NCBI GenBank assembly: GCA_034406715.1
Contig: CP137875.1
Coordinates: 248,001-312,000 of the forward strand
Direction: 5' to 3'
Origin: Rhodotorula mucilaginosa
Taxonomy: Eukaryota; Basidiomycota; Microbotryomycetes; Sporidiobolales; Sporidiobolaceae
Length of the DNA stretch: 64,000 nucleotides
Below, in pieces: positions 1 to 11,503 of this stretch. The position numbers and the translations under genes were made by a program. Position 1 is the first letter of the stretch, and each line of letters starts with the position of its first letter. Under the pieces are notes generated by a model. It did no database searches, was not told the DNA's origin, and saw nothing but the letters and a program-made list of their open reading frames with translations.

Positions 1-459
1 CAGCTTACGAACAGTCTTTGACGAATTGACCGTCCGACCGACGTGGGCATCGCAAGAGGAGAGAGCAAGAAGACGCACGACGCCGTCATGGTCGACCAAC
101 AAGCGCGGTTCGAGCGACTTTTGGCACTCGTTGCACTTGAGGCAGAGCTTGTGATACGCCTGTACGCAGGTAAAAGCCCGGAGGATACATCAGCGCTCTG
201 TGACGAGTTGTGTCCGACTCGTTCGTCACGAGGCTGAAGAGCGAGGAGACAGGGCATAGCGTACCGTCCCGCCCGGTCCAATCACCTTCTCGGCAAAGTA
301 GACAGCCTTGCCACACGTCGGACAGCTGCGTGCTCACCGCGATGTTCGCGCATGTCAGCCGACGTCAAACAGCTTCTTCGCGGACGACGGTGACGACACG
401 AGATGCGAAGCGGGGATTGGTGGCACGCACGTAGGAGATCCGCCGAATACTGGAGGCAT
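1..459 (-). CDS. LIM-domain protein (N-terminal part, runs off left end)
   Basis: Partial gene on the minus strand; exons at 459-431, 325-265 and 159-79, and the next exon lies beyond position 1. The first 57 residues join cleanly in frame. They begin MPPVFGGSP and continue into a LIM zinc-finger half: CPTCGKAVYFAEKVIGPGG followed by YHKLCLKCNECQKSLEP. The spacing (CxxC, then HxxCxxC) is the classic first zinc module of small cysteine-rich LIM proteins (CRP/Muscle-LIM family), which act as protein-protein adaptors at actin or in the nucleus. Introns have GTGCGT and GTACGC donors and CAG acceptors. The start ATG is the first one in frame and sits ten codons before the first zinc ligand, as usual in the family. 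The downstream LIM half and any second LIM domain are outside the window. Confidence 0.85.
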
Positions 460-799
460 CGTAGCGTGTCTTCCGAGATAGTCCGGCAGCCAACGAAGTG
501 TGTAGAGAGGAGAAGAAGCGACGACACGATGAGGCCAAGTCACGTGCAATCCGGACAAAAGGGAAAAGACCCAGAACGAGGCTTTCGAGGCCGCGAGGAT
601 GGGTGCTAGTAAGCGTTGTTACTCGCTACTACAATATCTGCTAACCCCCGAGCCGCGCGACTCATGGCCCCGGGAACGCCTTCTCGCGCGGTCATCGCGC
701 TCCCGGCCTTCCGACAAGCATTCCTCACAAGAGAGTAGTGCCAAGCTGTTCCCCAGTATGTACCACCTCCGCTTTACTGAGGCCGTGGCGGCCGCGAAT
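460..799. other. Intergenic, no gene seen
   Basis: 340 bp between the start of the LIM gene and the stop of the coiled-coil gene, both on the minus strand. It should hold the LIM promoter and the 3' end of the upstream gene. I see no convincing reading frame or RNA gene here. Confidence 0.5.
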
Positions 800-3751
800 T
801 CAGAACCGTCCTCGCGGAGGTGCTCCCGACGAAGATCCGTTCGCAGACCCAGGTCGCTGCTGCCCCTGCCCTTGCGGTTGCTGAGGCCGCTGGGGCAACG
901 AAGACGGGTTCGTAGACGTTGACGTTGACGTTGACGTTGACGGAGGAGCTGCTGGTGTCGCGGAAGGTCGTCCTTGCGCAGGTGCGTGCGCTCCGGTGGT
1001 CGCAGTAGAGGAGGTGGTGGCGGCGGTAGTCGTAGGAGGAGGACGAGCTCCAACAATCCCGTTCGGCTGGGGAGCAGGATTCGCCCCGCTGCTGCTGCTG
1101 GCGGTGCTGCCCATCCCGTTCGGAGCTGCATTCGCCGCCGCTCCCGTCGTCGTGCTCGAAGCCCCCGGCGTAGGAGATCCGTGCGAGCCATTCGTGATCG
1201 CGAGCGTGTTGGCGTTCGCGTTGGCGTTCGCGTTCGGGAAGAGGGTCGCCGTCTTGGGGAAGAGGTTCATCTCTTGCGCGCGGCAGACGAGGAGGTAGAG
1301 ATCCCGGAGCTGCGGGAGAGCCCTGCTACAACAGTGGTGCCAGAGTCCCAGAATCAACGCAGTCAGCTCGCTGCAGCTTTGGCTCGTACGCACGCGCGTA
1401 GACAGAGAGGGAACCGCTGAAACGGAAAAGCGAAACTCACTCGCCCAACAAGTTGCCCAAGTCCTGGAGCGCCTCAAACTTGGAATCCGTCTGCTCGCCC
1501 GCCTCGACCAAACTCTTGATCGACCGATCATGACTCGCGAGTGTCGTCCCATGGCGCTGCAAGTCGTCCCGCATCCGGACCAACGTGTCGAGCAATTTGG
1601 ACCGGACTTGATCAGCGGGGAGGGTCGACCCGTCCGCCGCTGTACCGACAAAGGAGCGCAGGGCTTCGAGGACGGGGGCGGCAGATGCGGAAGATCGGGC
1701 GACGGACTGTTCAAGGTTGCGGATGAAGGCGAGGATGATCTTGGGGTCCTCGCGGGTGTTGGGCTCGCGGGTGTTGGGCAACGGGACGCGCTGTTGGGGT
1801 GCATCGTATTCGAGGTCAATCACCCTCTTGTGGTTCAGGAAGGAGAGGTGGTCTCACCTCGTCAAACAGCTTGCGAAGCTCAGCCACCTCGTTCTTGACC
1901 GGTTCGATCTGTATCTCACAGTCCTGCACTCAGTCAAATGCACACGAGTGCCGGGGATTGAAAAGAGAGCGAGAGACGAGAAGCACTCACCAACAATTCA
2001 GGCGACCCGCTCGCCTCCATCTGCTGAATCCTCCGCTCGAGGACGTCAAACTTCTCCGCATTCGCATACGCTCTCTGATCGTCCTCATCGCTCTTGTCCA
2101 AGTCCATGTCGCTCGTGCTGCTCCCGCCCTTCGAAACCGGTGGCGCCGCAGCCGCAGCCTGTTCCCGCTCGGTTCGTTCCTTGTCCTTTTTCTCGAGATC
2201 GGCGACATTGACCGCCGTGGCGTCGATCCGGCTCACCTCCTTGTCAACGTCGGACCGGAGCGCCGTCACCTTCTGCTCGCACCCTTCAAGTCGCTCCTCG
2301 ACTTTCTGCAACCGCTCCTTGACCTGCTGCTGCTGTTGGTCGTCGTTTCCAGCCTTCGCCGTTGCGGAAGCCGGCGTCGCTCCCTCGGTCGACTTGGCCG
2401 CTTTGTGCGGATGGTCGGCTCCCGAATCGACGCCATCGTGCGGACGTTTCCCGAGCTGGGACGAGACTCTCGCAGCAAAGGCGTCAAAGTCGGTGCGGAG
2501 GGTAGCGACTTCCGCCGCCGCCGCCGCCGCCGCCGCCGTAATGGGAGCATGCGCATCGGCCGGTGTCGTCGAACTCGGCCGACGGCGCGGGTCCACGGTC
2601 CCGCCTCCTGCTCCCGTCGACGTCGCCCCACCATTTCCGGCTCCACTCTGCTGCTGCTGCTGAGTCGCCACCAAAGCCTGCTCGACCTTCTCCAACCGTT
2701 TCTCCAACCCCTTGAAGACCTCTCCCCCTCCCCCGGTCCCTTCCTCCACCTGCTGCTGCTGCCCCGCCGGCGCCAGCAACTTCTTCTGCAACTCTGCCAC
2801 GCTCTCAGTCAATTTCTCGATCCGCGTCTTTTGCGCGCGGACTTCGTTCCCGACGTAGCGGTACTTGTCGCGCAGTTCTTTGTACGTCGCGTGCAAGTCT
2901 GCGGGGGCCGAGGAGGTGGGATCGAAGGGGGTGCCGGGGGGAGAGGCGGAAGCGCCGGCGCCGCCGGCGGTGGGACTGTAGGCCTGAGGACGACCGGGTG
3001 GGGCGGCTGGACGCGGGGAGGACGACGAAGTAGTAGTCTGTTGAGCTTGCGCTTGAGCTTGCACGAGCGTGTTGAGCTTGCGCTCGAGGTCTTCGATGCG
3101 TTTTTGCTGAGCGGCGGCAACGGTAGCAGCGGCGGCGCTGGTGTCGGCGGCAGCGGCGGTGGAGGTGGTGGTGGTGGTGCTGGAAGCGCCCCTCTGCGCC
3201 TCCTCGAGGTCGTCGATCCGTTTCTGCTGGGCGTCGCACCTCCTCACCAACCCTTCCAATCGCGAGCTAGTCGCGTGCTCGACCAACCCGGAAAAGAGCA
3301 CCACCATGTCGTGCGACAGCCTCGAGTAGGTCGTCTCGATCACCTTGTCGCGTTGCGCCATCTCGGCCTGCCTCGCCAGGTCCAGTTTGTGATTCAAGGT
3401 GTTGCGTTCCTCGTCGGCCAAGTCGGGCCACTCGTACGCCTTTTCGAGGCAGTCTCGATCTTGTTGGTCTCGCGTAATACTCGCGAGGAGTTTCATCGCC
3501 GAGGTGACTTGCGTGCGGATCTCGGGAGTCACGAGCGACGCGAGGGGACGGGCTTGGCCGGCGGGTGGGAGCGGCGGCGGCGGCGGTCCGGCATGGTGGT
3601 TATGAGGGGACCGATGAGATTGTGGCGAGGAAGCAAGAGGAGGGCCCGAACCGGACCCCGAGGCGGTTATGGACGCGAGCGGCGGAGGCGGAGGAGGGGG
3701 CTGAGGCCTCCCCGCTGCCGGGGCCGGGTGCGCCCTGCTCGCGTCGGTCAT
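800..3751 (-). CDS. Low-complexity coiled-coil protein, unknown function (911 aa)
   Basis: Four exons on the minus strand: 3751-1991, 1923-1858, 1826-1441 and 1322-800, all joined in frame by GTGAG donors. I do not recognise the family. The N-terminus is Pro/Ala-rich. A conserved-looking segment follows (TPEIRTQVTSAMKLLASI, then WPDLADEERNTLNHKLDLAR), then repeated coiled-coil stretches of the type QQKRIDDLEEAQ and RLEKVEQALVATQ with poly-Gln and poly-Ala tracts, and a C-terminal Ser/Thr/Asn/Pro-rich tail. Microsatellites encode parts of the tail: an (AN)n run near 1205-1240 and an (ST)n run near 914-945. The ATG at 3751 is preferred; the longer open frame reaching 3877 begins with TTG, not ATG. 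There are no membrane segments. A scaffold or chromatin/cytoskeleton-associated role would be only a guess. It is head-to-head with the Ish1 gene. Confidence 0.7.
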
Positions 3752-4601
3752 TGAAGTCGGCGCCTGCCTGCCCTTGCCCTTCTTGTTGGCGCCCGGGGCG
3801 AAGAGGTGTGATTTGGCTAGAGGCGGCGGGCGGTTCTGCACTGATAAGGAAGCCAACCAGCGAGGGTCAGCACACAAACTCGTCGGGCGCGGCGCAATTC
3901 TGCTCGGTCGACCCCGTGCTCGGCCGGCCTCTCATCGCAAGGCTGAGATAGAGCTCCTCTGCCCTCTACGCGCCGCCCGGAAGCGAGAGGAGTTGACCGT
4001 CCGTCGCCGAATTTAGCGCGGTCCGTTTGGAGCGAGGCGTCCGCTGTCCTCTCACGGCCGGGTAGCGAGTCGCGTACAGAGGGGGTCGTCAAGCTCACTG
4101 CTACTCGTTCGTGCCAGCGCCCGCCCGCAAGTCAGCACCGCGCGTGTCTGACGAGCGAGACGGCTGGTTCAGCCAAGTCGAGTCGTCAAAGGCGGTCGCG
4201 CGCGTACAAGCGGTTCGACTCGGTAGCGCCGCGTGCGTAGTCTGCTGCGCGCGTAGCACCTTCCAAGTGCCCGTGTATGCTTGGCGCGTGTGTTGGTTGG
4301 TTGATCAAGCGGGGCCACGAAGGGGCATTAGCGAGATTACGATTCCCCAGTATTGGAGTATTTGTAATGGGGAATTGGCTCGATCAACGTGTCGACGTGG
4401 CGGTGCCAACGAAACGCACGACGTCACTCGCGTTCGCTGCGTCGCTCGCTCGCCTCGAGTCTCCCGTCGCCCTTGTCTCTCTCCCCTCAACGCCGTCCCT
4501 CGTGTACACGGCTCAAGACACACACACACCGTGAGTCCCAATCAATCTGATCGACTAGGCAACCCCCTGACCGCGTGGTCCCCCCCTTCGCAGCGCGCCA
4601 G
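3752..4601. promoter_or_regulatory. Shared upstream region with a likely 5'UTR intron of the Ish1 gene
   Basis: 850 bp between two divergent genes. A pyrimidine-rich tract lies at about 4444-4500. A probable 5'UTR intron of the Ish1 gene runs from the GTGAGT donor at 4531 to the CAG ending at 4593, eight bases before the ATG at 4602. No coding region is supported. Confidence 0.5.
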
Positions 4602-7600
4602 ATGAAGTTTACGCCCCACTTGACGGCGCTCGCCGTGATCGTGGCCAGCTCTGCCGCCGCCGTCTCGGCTGACCAGGCCGTCCCGCCGTACGCCAACTGG
4701 GGCCAGTCCGACTTGAAAAAGTACCTCCAGGACCACCACGTCCCCAACCCGGGCAACCTCAACGTCGACCAACTGCGCGAGCTCGCAAAGCGTCATTACG
4801 ACGACCAGACCCGCAGCGCACAAAAAGTCCTCGAGAACGCCCAAACGCAAGCCTATGCCGGTTGGTCAGACTCGCAACTGAGGCAGTACCTCCTCGATCA
4901 CGGCGTCATCTCGCCCAGTTCGCGCAGGGAGGAGCTCGTCCAGCTCGCGCGCGAGTACGGGCTCGAAGCGAGCCACGCCGTGTCCGACTCGTTCGCCCGC
5001 GCCACCCAAGCCGTCGGCAACGCCGCCCAAACCGTCGAAGATGCCGCGTACTATGCCGTCGTGACCGCCCCGCACCAGGCGTACGACTACGTCGCCGGCT
5101 CGCTCGACAACGCCCGCGACTACGTCTACAGCTCGTGGACCGACTCGGACTTGCACGCGTGGGCCGTCGAACACGGTCTCGTCAAGCCCGAGCAGAAGAA
5201 GCGCCGCGAAGAGTACCTCGACTTGATCCGCAAACCCTACACCGACGCCGCCAGCAACATCTACGACACCTGGTCCGACAGCTACCTCGTGAGCCCCCTC
5301 GTCTCGCCTTCCCCTGTTTCCGTTTCTATAGGTTGTCCTCGAATGGAGGCGTGACCTGTGAACGGATGCGATATCCGGCGTGGCGAGCTCGAGGCTGACG
5401 AAGAAAACTTGTACCCCGCAGCGCGCCTGGCTCGAGAAGCACGGCGTCGTCAAGAGCAAGACGGCCAACACCCGCGACGAGCTCCTCGACCTCATGGCTC
5501 GCAACTACTATGGCGCTCGCGACACCAGTACGTGTTCCTCTCTCCCTTTCTCTCCTCGTTCCTCCGTTGCGTCATTTGCCCGTCCCGGCGCTCGCTCGAT
5601 TTTTGGACCTTCTCACCCACCACGCGACCGACTCGAGATACTGACCCCGCTGGTGGAACGCATACAGCCTACGAGTTCTGGTCCGACTCGGCGATCCGCC
5701 GTTGGCTCGAGAGCCGCGGTTTGGTCAAGCCGACCGAGCCCAAGACCGCTTCAGAGTCAGTCTCGTTCGCCTTTTCTCCTGTCCATTTCTGCTCGGCCCC
5801 CGCCTGGACGGAGGTCGACAAGTCGACTTTATGCAGAATTGTGGGAATCGATGACTGACCTTTGCAAACTGTCCCGCTTCCCACGCCCCGTGAAGCAGGT
5901 TGCGCGCCCTCATGGCCGACAACTACTGGAAGTTGCGCGACCAGGCCTACTCGGCTTGGGACGAGAGCATGCTCCGTTCGTACCTCGACAAGAACAAGGT
6001 CGAGTACAACAAGGCCGAGGCGAAGAAGCACGACTTGGTCCAGCTCGTCAAGGACACTTGTGAGTCGGCTGCTGTCTGATACTCGCTTTCAAACTGCCCT
6101 TGCGCGGTGCGGATTGTGATCCTGTGCCGGATCTGGGGCTGAGCCGTGTCGAATGCATGCCCTCACAGACTATGACGCCTCCTCGTACCTGTGGGACACC
6201 TGGTCCGACGCCGAGATGCACGCGTGGGCCCTCAAGGAGAAGCTCCTCCCTTCGACCTCGGACGCCAAGTCGTACAAGCGCCACGACCTCGAAAAGGTCA
6301 TCTCGGACAACTATGGCAAGACGAAGCACTCGTTGATGAACGACTGGAACGAGCACTCGATGAAGGGGTGGTTGGTCAAGCATGGGGTTATCAAGAGTGA
6401 CGCGCAGAAGAAGAAGGAAGAGGTCAGTTTCGGTGCTCTGGACCCGTTCACAGGCTCTGCTGTCCTGCATGCAGTCGGATATGAGACTGACGTAATCGAG
6501 GAAACCGTCTGACAGATCGAAGCCGAGTTCAACAAGCACTACTCCAAGGCGGCCAACAAGACGACCGACTACGTCTCGTGGTCGGACGCTCGCATCCGTG
6601 GCTGGCTCCGCGACCACGGCGTCGCCGTCCCGATGCGCACCAACCGTCAGGAACTCCTCCAGCGCATGCACGAGAACTGCAAGTCCTCCAGTGTTTCTCA
6701 GAGAATCATCGATCGAGAGCTAACCGATGAAAGACATGTGTTACAGACGTCTCGACACAGAGCTTTGGCGGCTCGCTGATCGACCAGGTCAAGGAGAGTC
6801 TCGGTTCGGCGGCGGGCATCATCCGCAACATGGTCGGCGCCGCCGGTGTCGCCGTCGGTGGCGCGGCCGAGGAGGCTCGCCTCAAGGGCAAGTACGGCGA
6901 ACAGCAGGCTTCGATGCTCTACGGTGAGGCCACCCACACGGCGCAGGGATACGCGTCGCAGGCTTCGGCGAGCGGCGTCTCGGCGACGGACCGCGTCGCT
7001 GCTTCCGTCAGTTCGGCCGCGTCGGCTGCTTCGGCCGCTGCTTCGGCGAGCGTCGCCAGCGGAGCTTCGCACGCTTCGGCCAGTGCCTACTCGGGCGCGT
7101 CGCAGGTCTCGGCCAGTATCAGCTCGGGCGTCTACGCCGCGGCCGCTTCGGCCCAATCGGTCTGGGAAGAAGGTCTCTCGTCCGCCTCGTCCGTCTACTC
7201 TCTCGCGCTCGCTTCGGCCAGTTCAGCCTCGAGCGTCGCGAGCGCCGAAGCTGTCAAGTCGGCCAAGGCGGCCGGTGCGGTCCCGACTGCGATCTACGCG
7301 AGTGCGACTTCGGCCGCGAGCGTCGCGAGCGTTTCGGCCGAGTCGGCCGCTTCGCGCGCGTCGGCGAGCTTGTCGAGCGCGTCGGTGCAGGCGAGCAAGA
7401 GTGCGCATTCGGTCGCGGCGCAGGCGAGTTTGGCGTTGAGTTCGTCGTTGAGCGTGGCGTCCAAGAGTGCCGCGTCGGCCTCGTCCGTCGCGAGCAAGTC
7501 GGTCTCGTCCGAGTTGCACAAGCAGGTCAGTCTCTCTCACCTTGCTCTCTTCTCACTGACAGCGATTGCGTTGTCATCAGGCACATCGGCTTGTCATGGG

Positions 7601-8349
7601 GTCCTGGGCATCGCTGACAGACTCGTTTCATCGTGCCTACAGGGACTCGAGCCTTCGCAGATCAGCAAGAGCGCCAACTCGGCCGGTGACGTTGCCTACG
7701 CCTCGGCCACGTCTCTCTCCGCCGATGCCGTCTCGGCCTTCAACAGCTACACCGACCGCGCCTCGAGCTCGGCCTCGTCCGCCAGTTCGGTCCTCTCCCG
7801 CTCGCTCGAGAGTGCGCTCTCGCAGGCGAGCAAGAGCGTCAGTTCGGCCTCGAGCGTCGCTTCGAAGAGTGTCTCGTCCGAGATGAAGGCCGCTGGGTAT
7901 GACCCGAGCGTCATCTCCAAGTCGGCTTCGTCGGCTGGATCCGTCGCTGAGAAGAAGGGTGAGTTTTCGCGACTTTGGACCTTCTCACCTTTGGAGACGG
8001 AACTGACGCGGCCGTGCCTCCTGCAGCCTCTTCGCTCTCTGCTTCGGCCTCGTCGGCTTACCACGTCTACCTGACCTCGGCATCCGCCTCGGCCACCTCG
8101 CTGAGCAAGTCGCTCTCGAGCGCCTACTCGTCCGCCTCGGCCGAAGCTCGCAAGGGTGCCTCGAGCGTTTCCTCGTCCGCGTACGCGAGCGCCACCTCGG
8201 CGGGTTACAACTCGAAGGAGGCGTCCCGTTCGGCGAGTTCGCTCTCGAAGAGTGCGGAATCGGCCGTTTCGTCGGCGAGTCGGAGCCTGAGCAGTCGTCT
8301 CAGCGAGGCGAGCAAGAGCGCGTCGAGCATCATCCACAACGAGCTCTAA
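4602..8349 (+). CDS. Ish1/Msc1-like nuclear envelope stress protein with nine Ish1 repeats (958 aa)
   Basis: Nine exons: 4602-5288, 5422-5527, 5668-5755, 5899-6059, 6169-6422, 6516-6678, 6747-7525, 7643-7958 and 8027-8349. The total is exactly 959 codons. A signal peptide (MKFTPHLTALAVIVASSAAA) is followed by nine copies of the roughly 40-residue Ish1 motif, of the form Y..W(S/T)DS.L..WL..HG(V/L). Examples are YAGWSDSQLRQYLLDHGV and YVSWSDARIRGWLRDHGV. From about residue 487 to the end the protein is a Ser/Ala/Val-rich low-complexity stretch. Ish1 and Msc1 in yeasts are stress-induced proteins of the ER/nuclear envelope; that location is family knowledge. Several introns fall at repeat borders, directly before the opening Tyr. 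The intron at 6679-6746 begins GC, not GT (GCAAGT); using it restores both frame and motif. Confidence 0.9.
6679..6746 (+). other. GC-AG intron in the Ish1 gene
   Basis: The exon ends in ...GAGAACT and the intron begins GCAAGTCC, the strong consensus expected of a GC donor. It ends TTACAG. Splicing gives ...HENY VSTQSF, closing the ninth Ish1 repeat with its usual Tyr. No GT donor nearby keeps the frame. Confidence 0.75.
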
Positions 8350-8846
8350 GCGACTTGAGTCTCTTCGCGGTGCTGCTTGCCTACCTCCCTGAGCATGTAC
8401 CGCCCTCCCCCAGTCCCAGCTTGGTCTTGTCTTCTCTCCCCCCTCCCCCGAGTCTTGACGCTTCTTGGATGATCCATACCCCCTTTTCCTAACACTCGGG
8501 ATCTATCCGCTCACCTCTGCTTCGTCTCCTCGTAACATAGTACAGTACAAAGGTGCACAACGTAATGGCAGTCGACGTTTCTCAGTATCGAGTTGGTCGA
8601 CAGGGGAGAAAGAGAACAAGGCTGCGAGATTCAATTCTCACTCCCTCTTGCACTTCATCCTTGTCTGCAAAACTTCGCCGCGCGCTCGCGGATCAGCTGA
8701 GCGCCTACACAGACGTCGAACAGACGTGTGTCTCTCTTCTACGCGCCCCTACACCTGCGCGCACTGTGGCTGACGCAATCTCCCTTCTTCCCTTGTACCC
8801 CACCTCGCTCTCCCCGCCACGGTGTCCAACCAGCGTCACAAGCAGC
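8350..8846. other. Intergenic, no gene seen
   Basis: 497 bp between the Ish1 gene and the first F-box gene, on the same strand. CT-rich stretches near 8415-8455 and 8790-8820 fit a 3' end and a pyrimidine-rich fungal promoter. No coding region is supported. Confidence 0.45.
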
Positions 8847-9505
8847 ATGACGACTCCAGCTTCAGCTCAAGACGCTCGAAAGGCTGATCCGGAGCCTGTC
8901 CGCCCTGTCTCGCTGCCCGACGAGCTCTGGACGACCATTTTCGAACACCTCAACTTCCACGACTTGCGCCGCGTTGAAATGGTCTGCAAGCGCTTCCAGA
9001 ACCTGCTCAAGGTACAGAGACTCTGTACAATGTCGCTCTGAGTAAGACCTGGCTGACGGAACGCGGCGCGCAGGATCATCAACTTGCTTCGATCCTTTTC
9101 CGCGCCGGACCCCAGGAACCCATCAAGAAAGGACAGAAGCTCGAGTTGCACCCGCTCCTCGAGATGGTCGACTGTGTCGGAAGTCTGTCGGGAGACCCTG
9201 ACAAGGCGGCTTTCTGGCTTCGCGACTCGGACGGTAACGCATACGACCTCGCCGCCGTTGACGACTTTGCCACCCGCCCCGCCTGCACGAAACTCCACAT
9301 CAACATGGCCAGCACCGACGTGGGCACCCTCACGTGCAAGACTGGGGTCACCATTCGTCAGATCCTGCGCAAGACGATCCCGTTTTGGCTGCGCGAATTC
9401 GGCGACTGTTTTGAAGGTCACGTTTGGTGGAACGGTTGGATCTCGGCGGAAGGGCAAGAGGACGGGTCGGTGCTGTTGGAATCTCCGTTCATGTTCGATT
9501 CCTGA
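8847..9505 (+). CDS. F-box protein, most diverged member of the cluster (198 aa)
   Basis: Two exons, 8847-9011 and 9074-9505 (55 + 144 codons including stop). Residues about 20-55 form an F-box: SLPDELWTTIFEHLNFHDL, then a CKRFQNLLK end. F-boxes bind Skp1 and place the protein as a substrate receptor of an SCF ubiquitin ligase (family knowledge). The rest matches the C-terminal domain shared by all genes of this cluster: HPLLEMVDCVG, the A..DDFAT.PACTKL block, and GTLTCKTGVTIRQIL followed by an aromatic FW. The single intron lies directly after the F-box, as in the paralogues. It starts the left F-box array; its target is unknown. Confidence 0.8.
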
Positions 9506-9786
9506 GATCGAGAACGGCCAGGAGCGTGCGCTTGTAGGGGGGAGAATCTGTTACACGGCGGATCAGATCGATCAGGCCGATCAGGTGTCATTTCGAGCCA
9601 TTCCTTCTCTCCATATTTCTCACGCTTTGTAGTGAATTTTACACGATTTTGAGGGGCCTGTACATACTCCTGAGAGCGAGAGTTTGGTAATTCCCAATTA
9701 TACGCTCGTCCAGCCCGCAAACAGCGTTGGGTGACCATTTCTCCCCTCTCGTCACCCTCATCCCGCCAAGAACAGCTCGCCTACTC

Positions 9787-10537
9787 ATGGAAGCTCAGAA
9801 AAGTGACTTGCAGAGCACGGGAAAGGCGCCTGCCGCCTCGTCCGACCCGCCCATTGCTTTGCGCATCCCTGCGGAACACTGGGCTCTCGTGAGCAGGCAG
9901 CTCCAGTACGTCGACTTGAAGCGCCTCGCGCGGGTCTGTAAAGCTTTCAAGGCCATCTTCGAGGTCAGTTCAGCGTGCTTCGTAGTCTGTGCGAAGCCTG
10001 CGGGCGCTGACATGAACAGCGATTGTTCTTTCTCCTGCTCAGCATCCCCGCTACAAGTTGCGCCTCTTCCTCAAGCCGCCCACCGGTCAGCTCCAAGCCG
10101 GAAAGGGTCTCGCCATCCACCCGATGCTCGATTTGGTAAATTTCGTCTTTTGCGAAGACGTCAACAAGGCCGAAATCCTTCGCGGCGAAGGGGAAGACCT
10201 CAACGCGTTCGACTACCCAGCCGCAGACGAATTCGCCACCGCTCCCGCCTGCACCAAGCTCAAGCTCGAGATGAACGAACGCAAGTGCGGGACCGTCACG
10301 AACCAGAACGGCGTCACGGTTCGCCAAGTCATGAGGCGCGCGATCAAGTACTGGACGGGAACCGTAACCGGCAATGTCGCGAATCAGGTTCGCAGGCAAT
10401 GGGGTTGGGCGGCGGACCACCCCGTCACGCGTCGCTACACTCTCGGAGATCACTGCTTCTTCGAAGGTTGGGACTACGCCAAGGTTCAGGCGGACGGGAG
10501 CACGGTGGTGCTCGCTTCACACTGGTTCGGCTCGTAA
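9787..10537 (+). CDS. F-box protein, copy A left (223 aa)
   Basis: Two exons, 9787-9963 and 10043-10537 (59 + 165 codons including stop), GTCAGT donor and CTCAG acceptor. The F-box reads IALRIPAEHWALVSRQLQ, then DLKRLARVCKAFKAIFE. The C-terminal domain carries HPMLDLVNFVFCEDV, FDYPAADEFATAPACTKL, CGTVTNQNGVTVRQVM and the end of the domain at ASHWFGS. Its partner at 55712-56462 on the other strand differs at only about ten of 223 residues and has the same intron position. It is probably a substrate receptor of an SCF ligase; no substrate can be inferred. The upstream region from about 9690 is also shared with the partner copy. Confidence 0.85.
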
Positions 10538-10788
10538 AATCAACGGCGGTTTTCGGCAGTCCAAGGGGGCCGGAGTGTGCCGACTGGACGTTTTGATCTG
10601 TAGCTTGTTGCATGTCGCTTCTCGCTTGTCTTTCAAAAAGTGCAGAGTAGTTTGAGTCGCGTCGAAATGAGACTTCTTCGCTGAGCGCGAGAGACTTTCG
10701 CTTTTCCCGCGACGTCTCACCCTTCTCGCCGTAAAGTCGCATTCGGTCAGCCACAGCTCACTAAGCTACCCGATCTGAGCAAGCACAC

Positions 10789-11503
10789 ATGTCGACCGCC
10801 TCGTCCGAGCCGCCGATCGCCCTACGCATCCCACCCGAGCTCTGGGTCCTCGTGAGCGAAGAGCTCGACTACGTCCAGTTGAAGCGCCTCTCGGGCGTCT
10901 GTAAAGCGTTCAAGGCCATGCTAGAGGTTAGTTGAACTCCTCTCGGGGCCTGCCCAGCCCGCGAGTGCTGACGCGAGCGACAACTGTCCTCGTTCCCCTC
11001 AGCAACCGCACTACAGCCTGCGCCTCTTCACCAAGCCTCCCACCGGTCAGCTCCAGCCGGGGACGCATCTCGCCACCCATCCAATGCTCGACGGCCTTGA
11101 TCTGATCCGCTGCGAGGACACCGACACGGCCGAGTTTCTTGCCTCACGTCATCTTCTCAACGCTTTCGACTACCCAGCGGCGGACGAATTTGCCACCGCT
11201 CCGGCCTCCACCAAGATCCAGATTGTAATGGACGACCAATACGAGTGCGGCACCGTCACCTGTCAGAGCGGCATCACAGTTCGCCAAGTCCTCAAGCGCG
11301 TGCTCGAATACTGGAATGCCCCGGTCTCGGACGCCGCTGCGGCCCGAGTTCGTCGGGAGTTCAACTTGCGCAAGGATTACCCCGTTATACAGCGGACTTG
11401 GAACAACTGGAAGGAGTTCGACCTCTACAAGGGATGGAAGTACGCAGCGGTCCAAGCGGACGGCGTCACTGTCCTGCTCGCATCGACCCGCTTTTACCGG
11501 TAG
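10789..11503 (+). CDS. F-box protein, copy B left (212 aa)
   Basis: Two exons, 10789-10926 and 11003-11503 (46 + 167 codons including stop). The F-box reads IALRIPPELWVLVSEELD, then VQLKRLSGVCKAFKAMLE, and the intron follows directly. The C-terminal domain has HPMLDGLDLIRCEDTDTA, FDYPAADEFATAPASTKI, CGTVTCQSGITVRQVL and ends LLASTRFYR. It is intact here, whereas its inverted partner at 54814-55460 stops early. Both flanks (promoter at about 10600-10788 and the 3' region 11504-11627) are almost identical to the partner although the coding sequence has clearly diverged. Confidence 0.85.

Noticed and set aside
1799-3754. Plus-strand open frame of 651 codons
   Set aside because: Antisense shadow of the coiled-coil gene: Arg/Leu/Ser-rich with simple repeats, no domain, and the minus-strand frame splices cleanly across four exons.
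3752-3877. N-terminal extension of the coiled-coil protein
   Set aside because: The longer frame begins with TTG, not ATG, and contains a possible splice acceptor; the ATG at 3751 is the better start.
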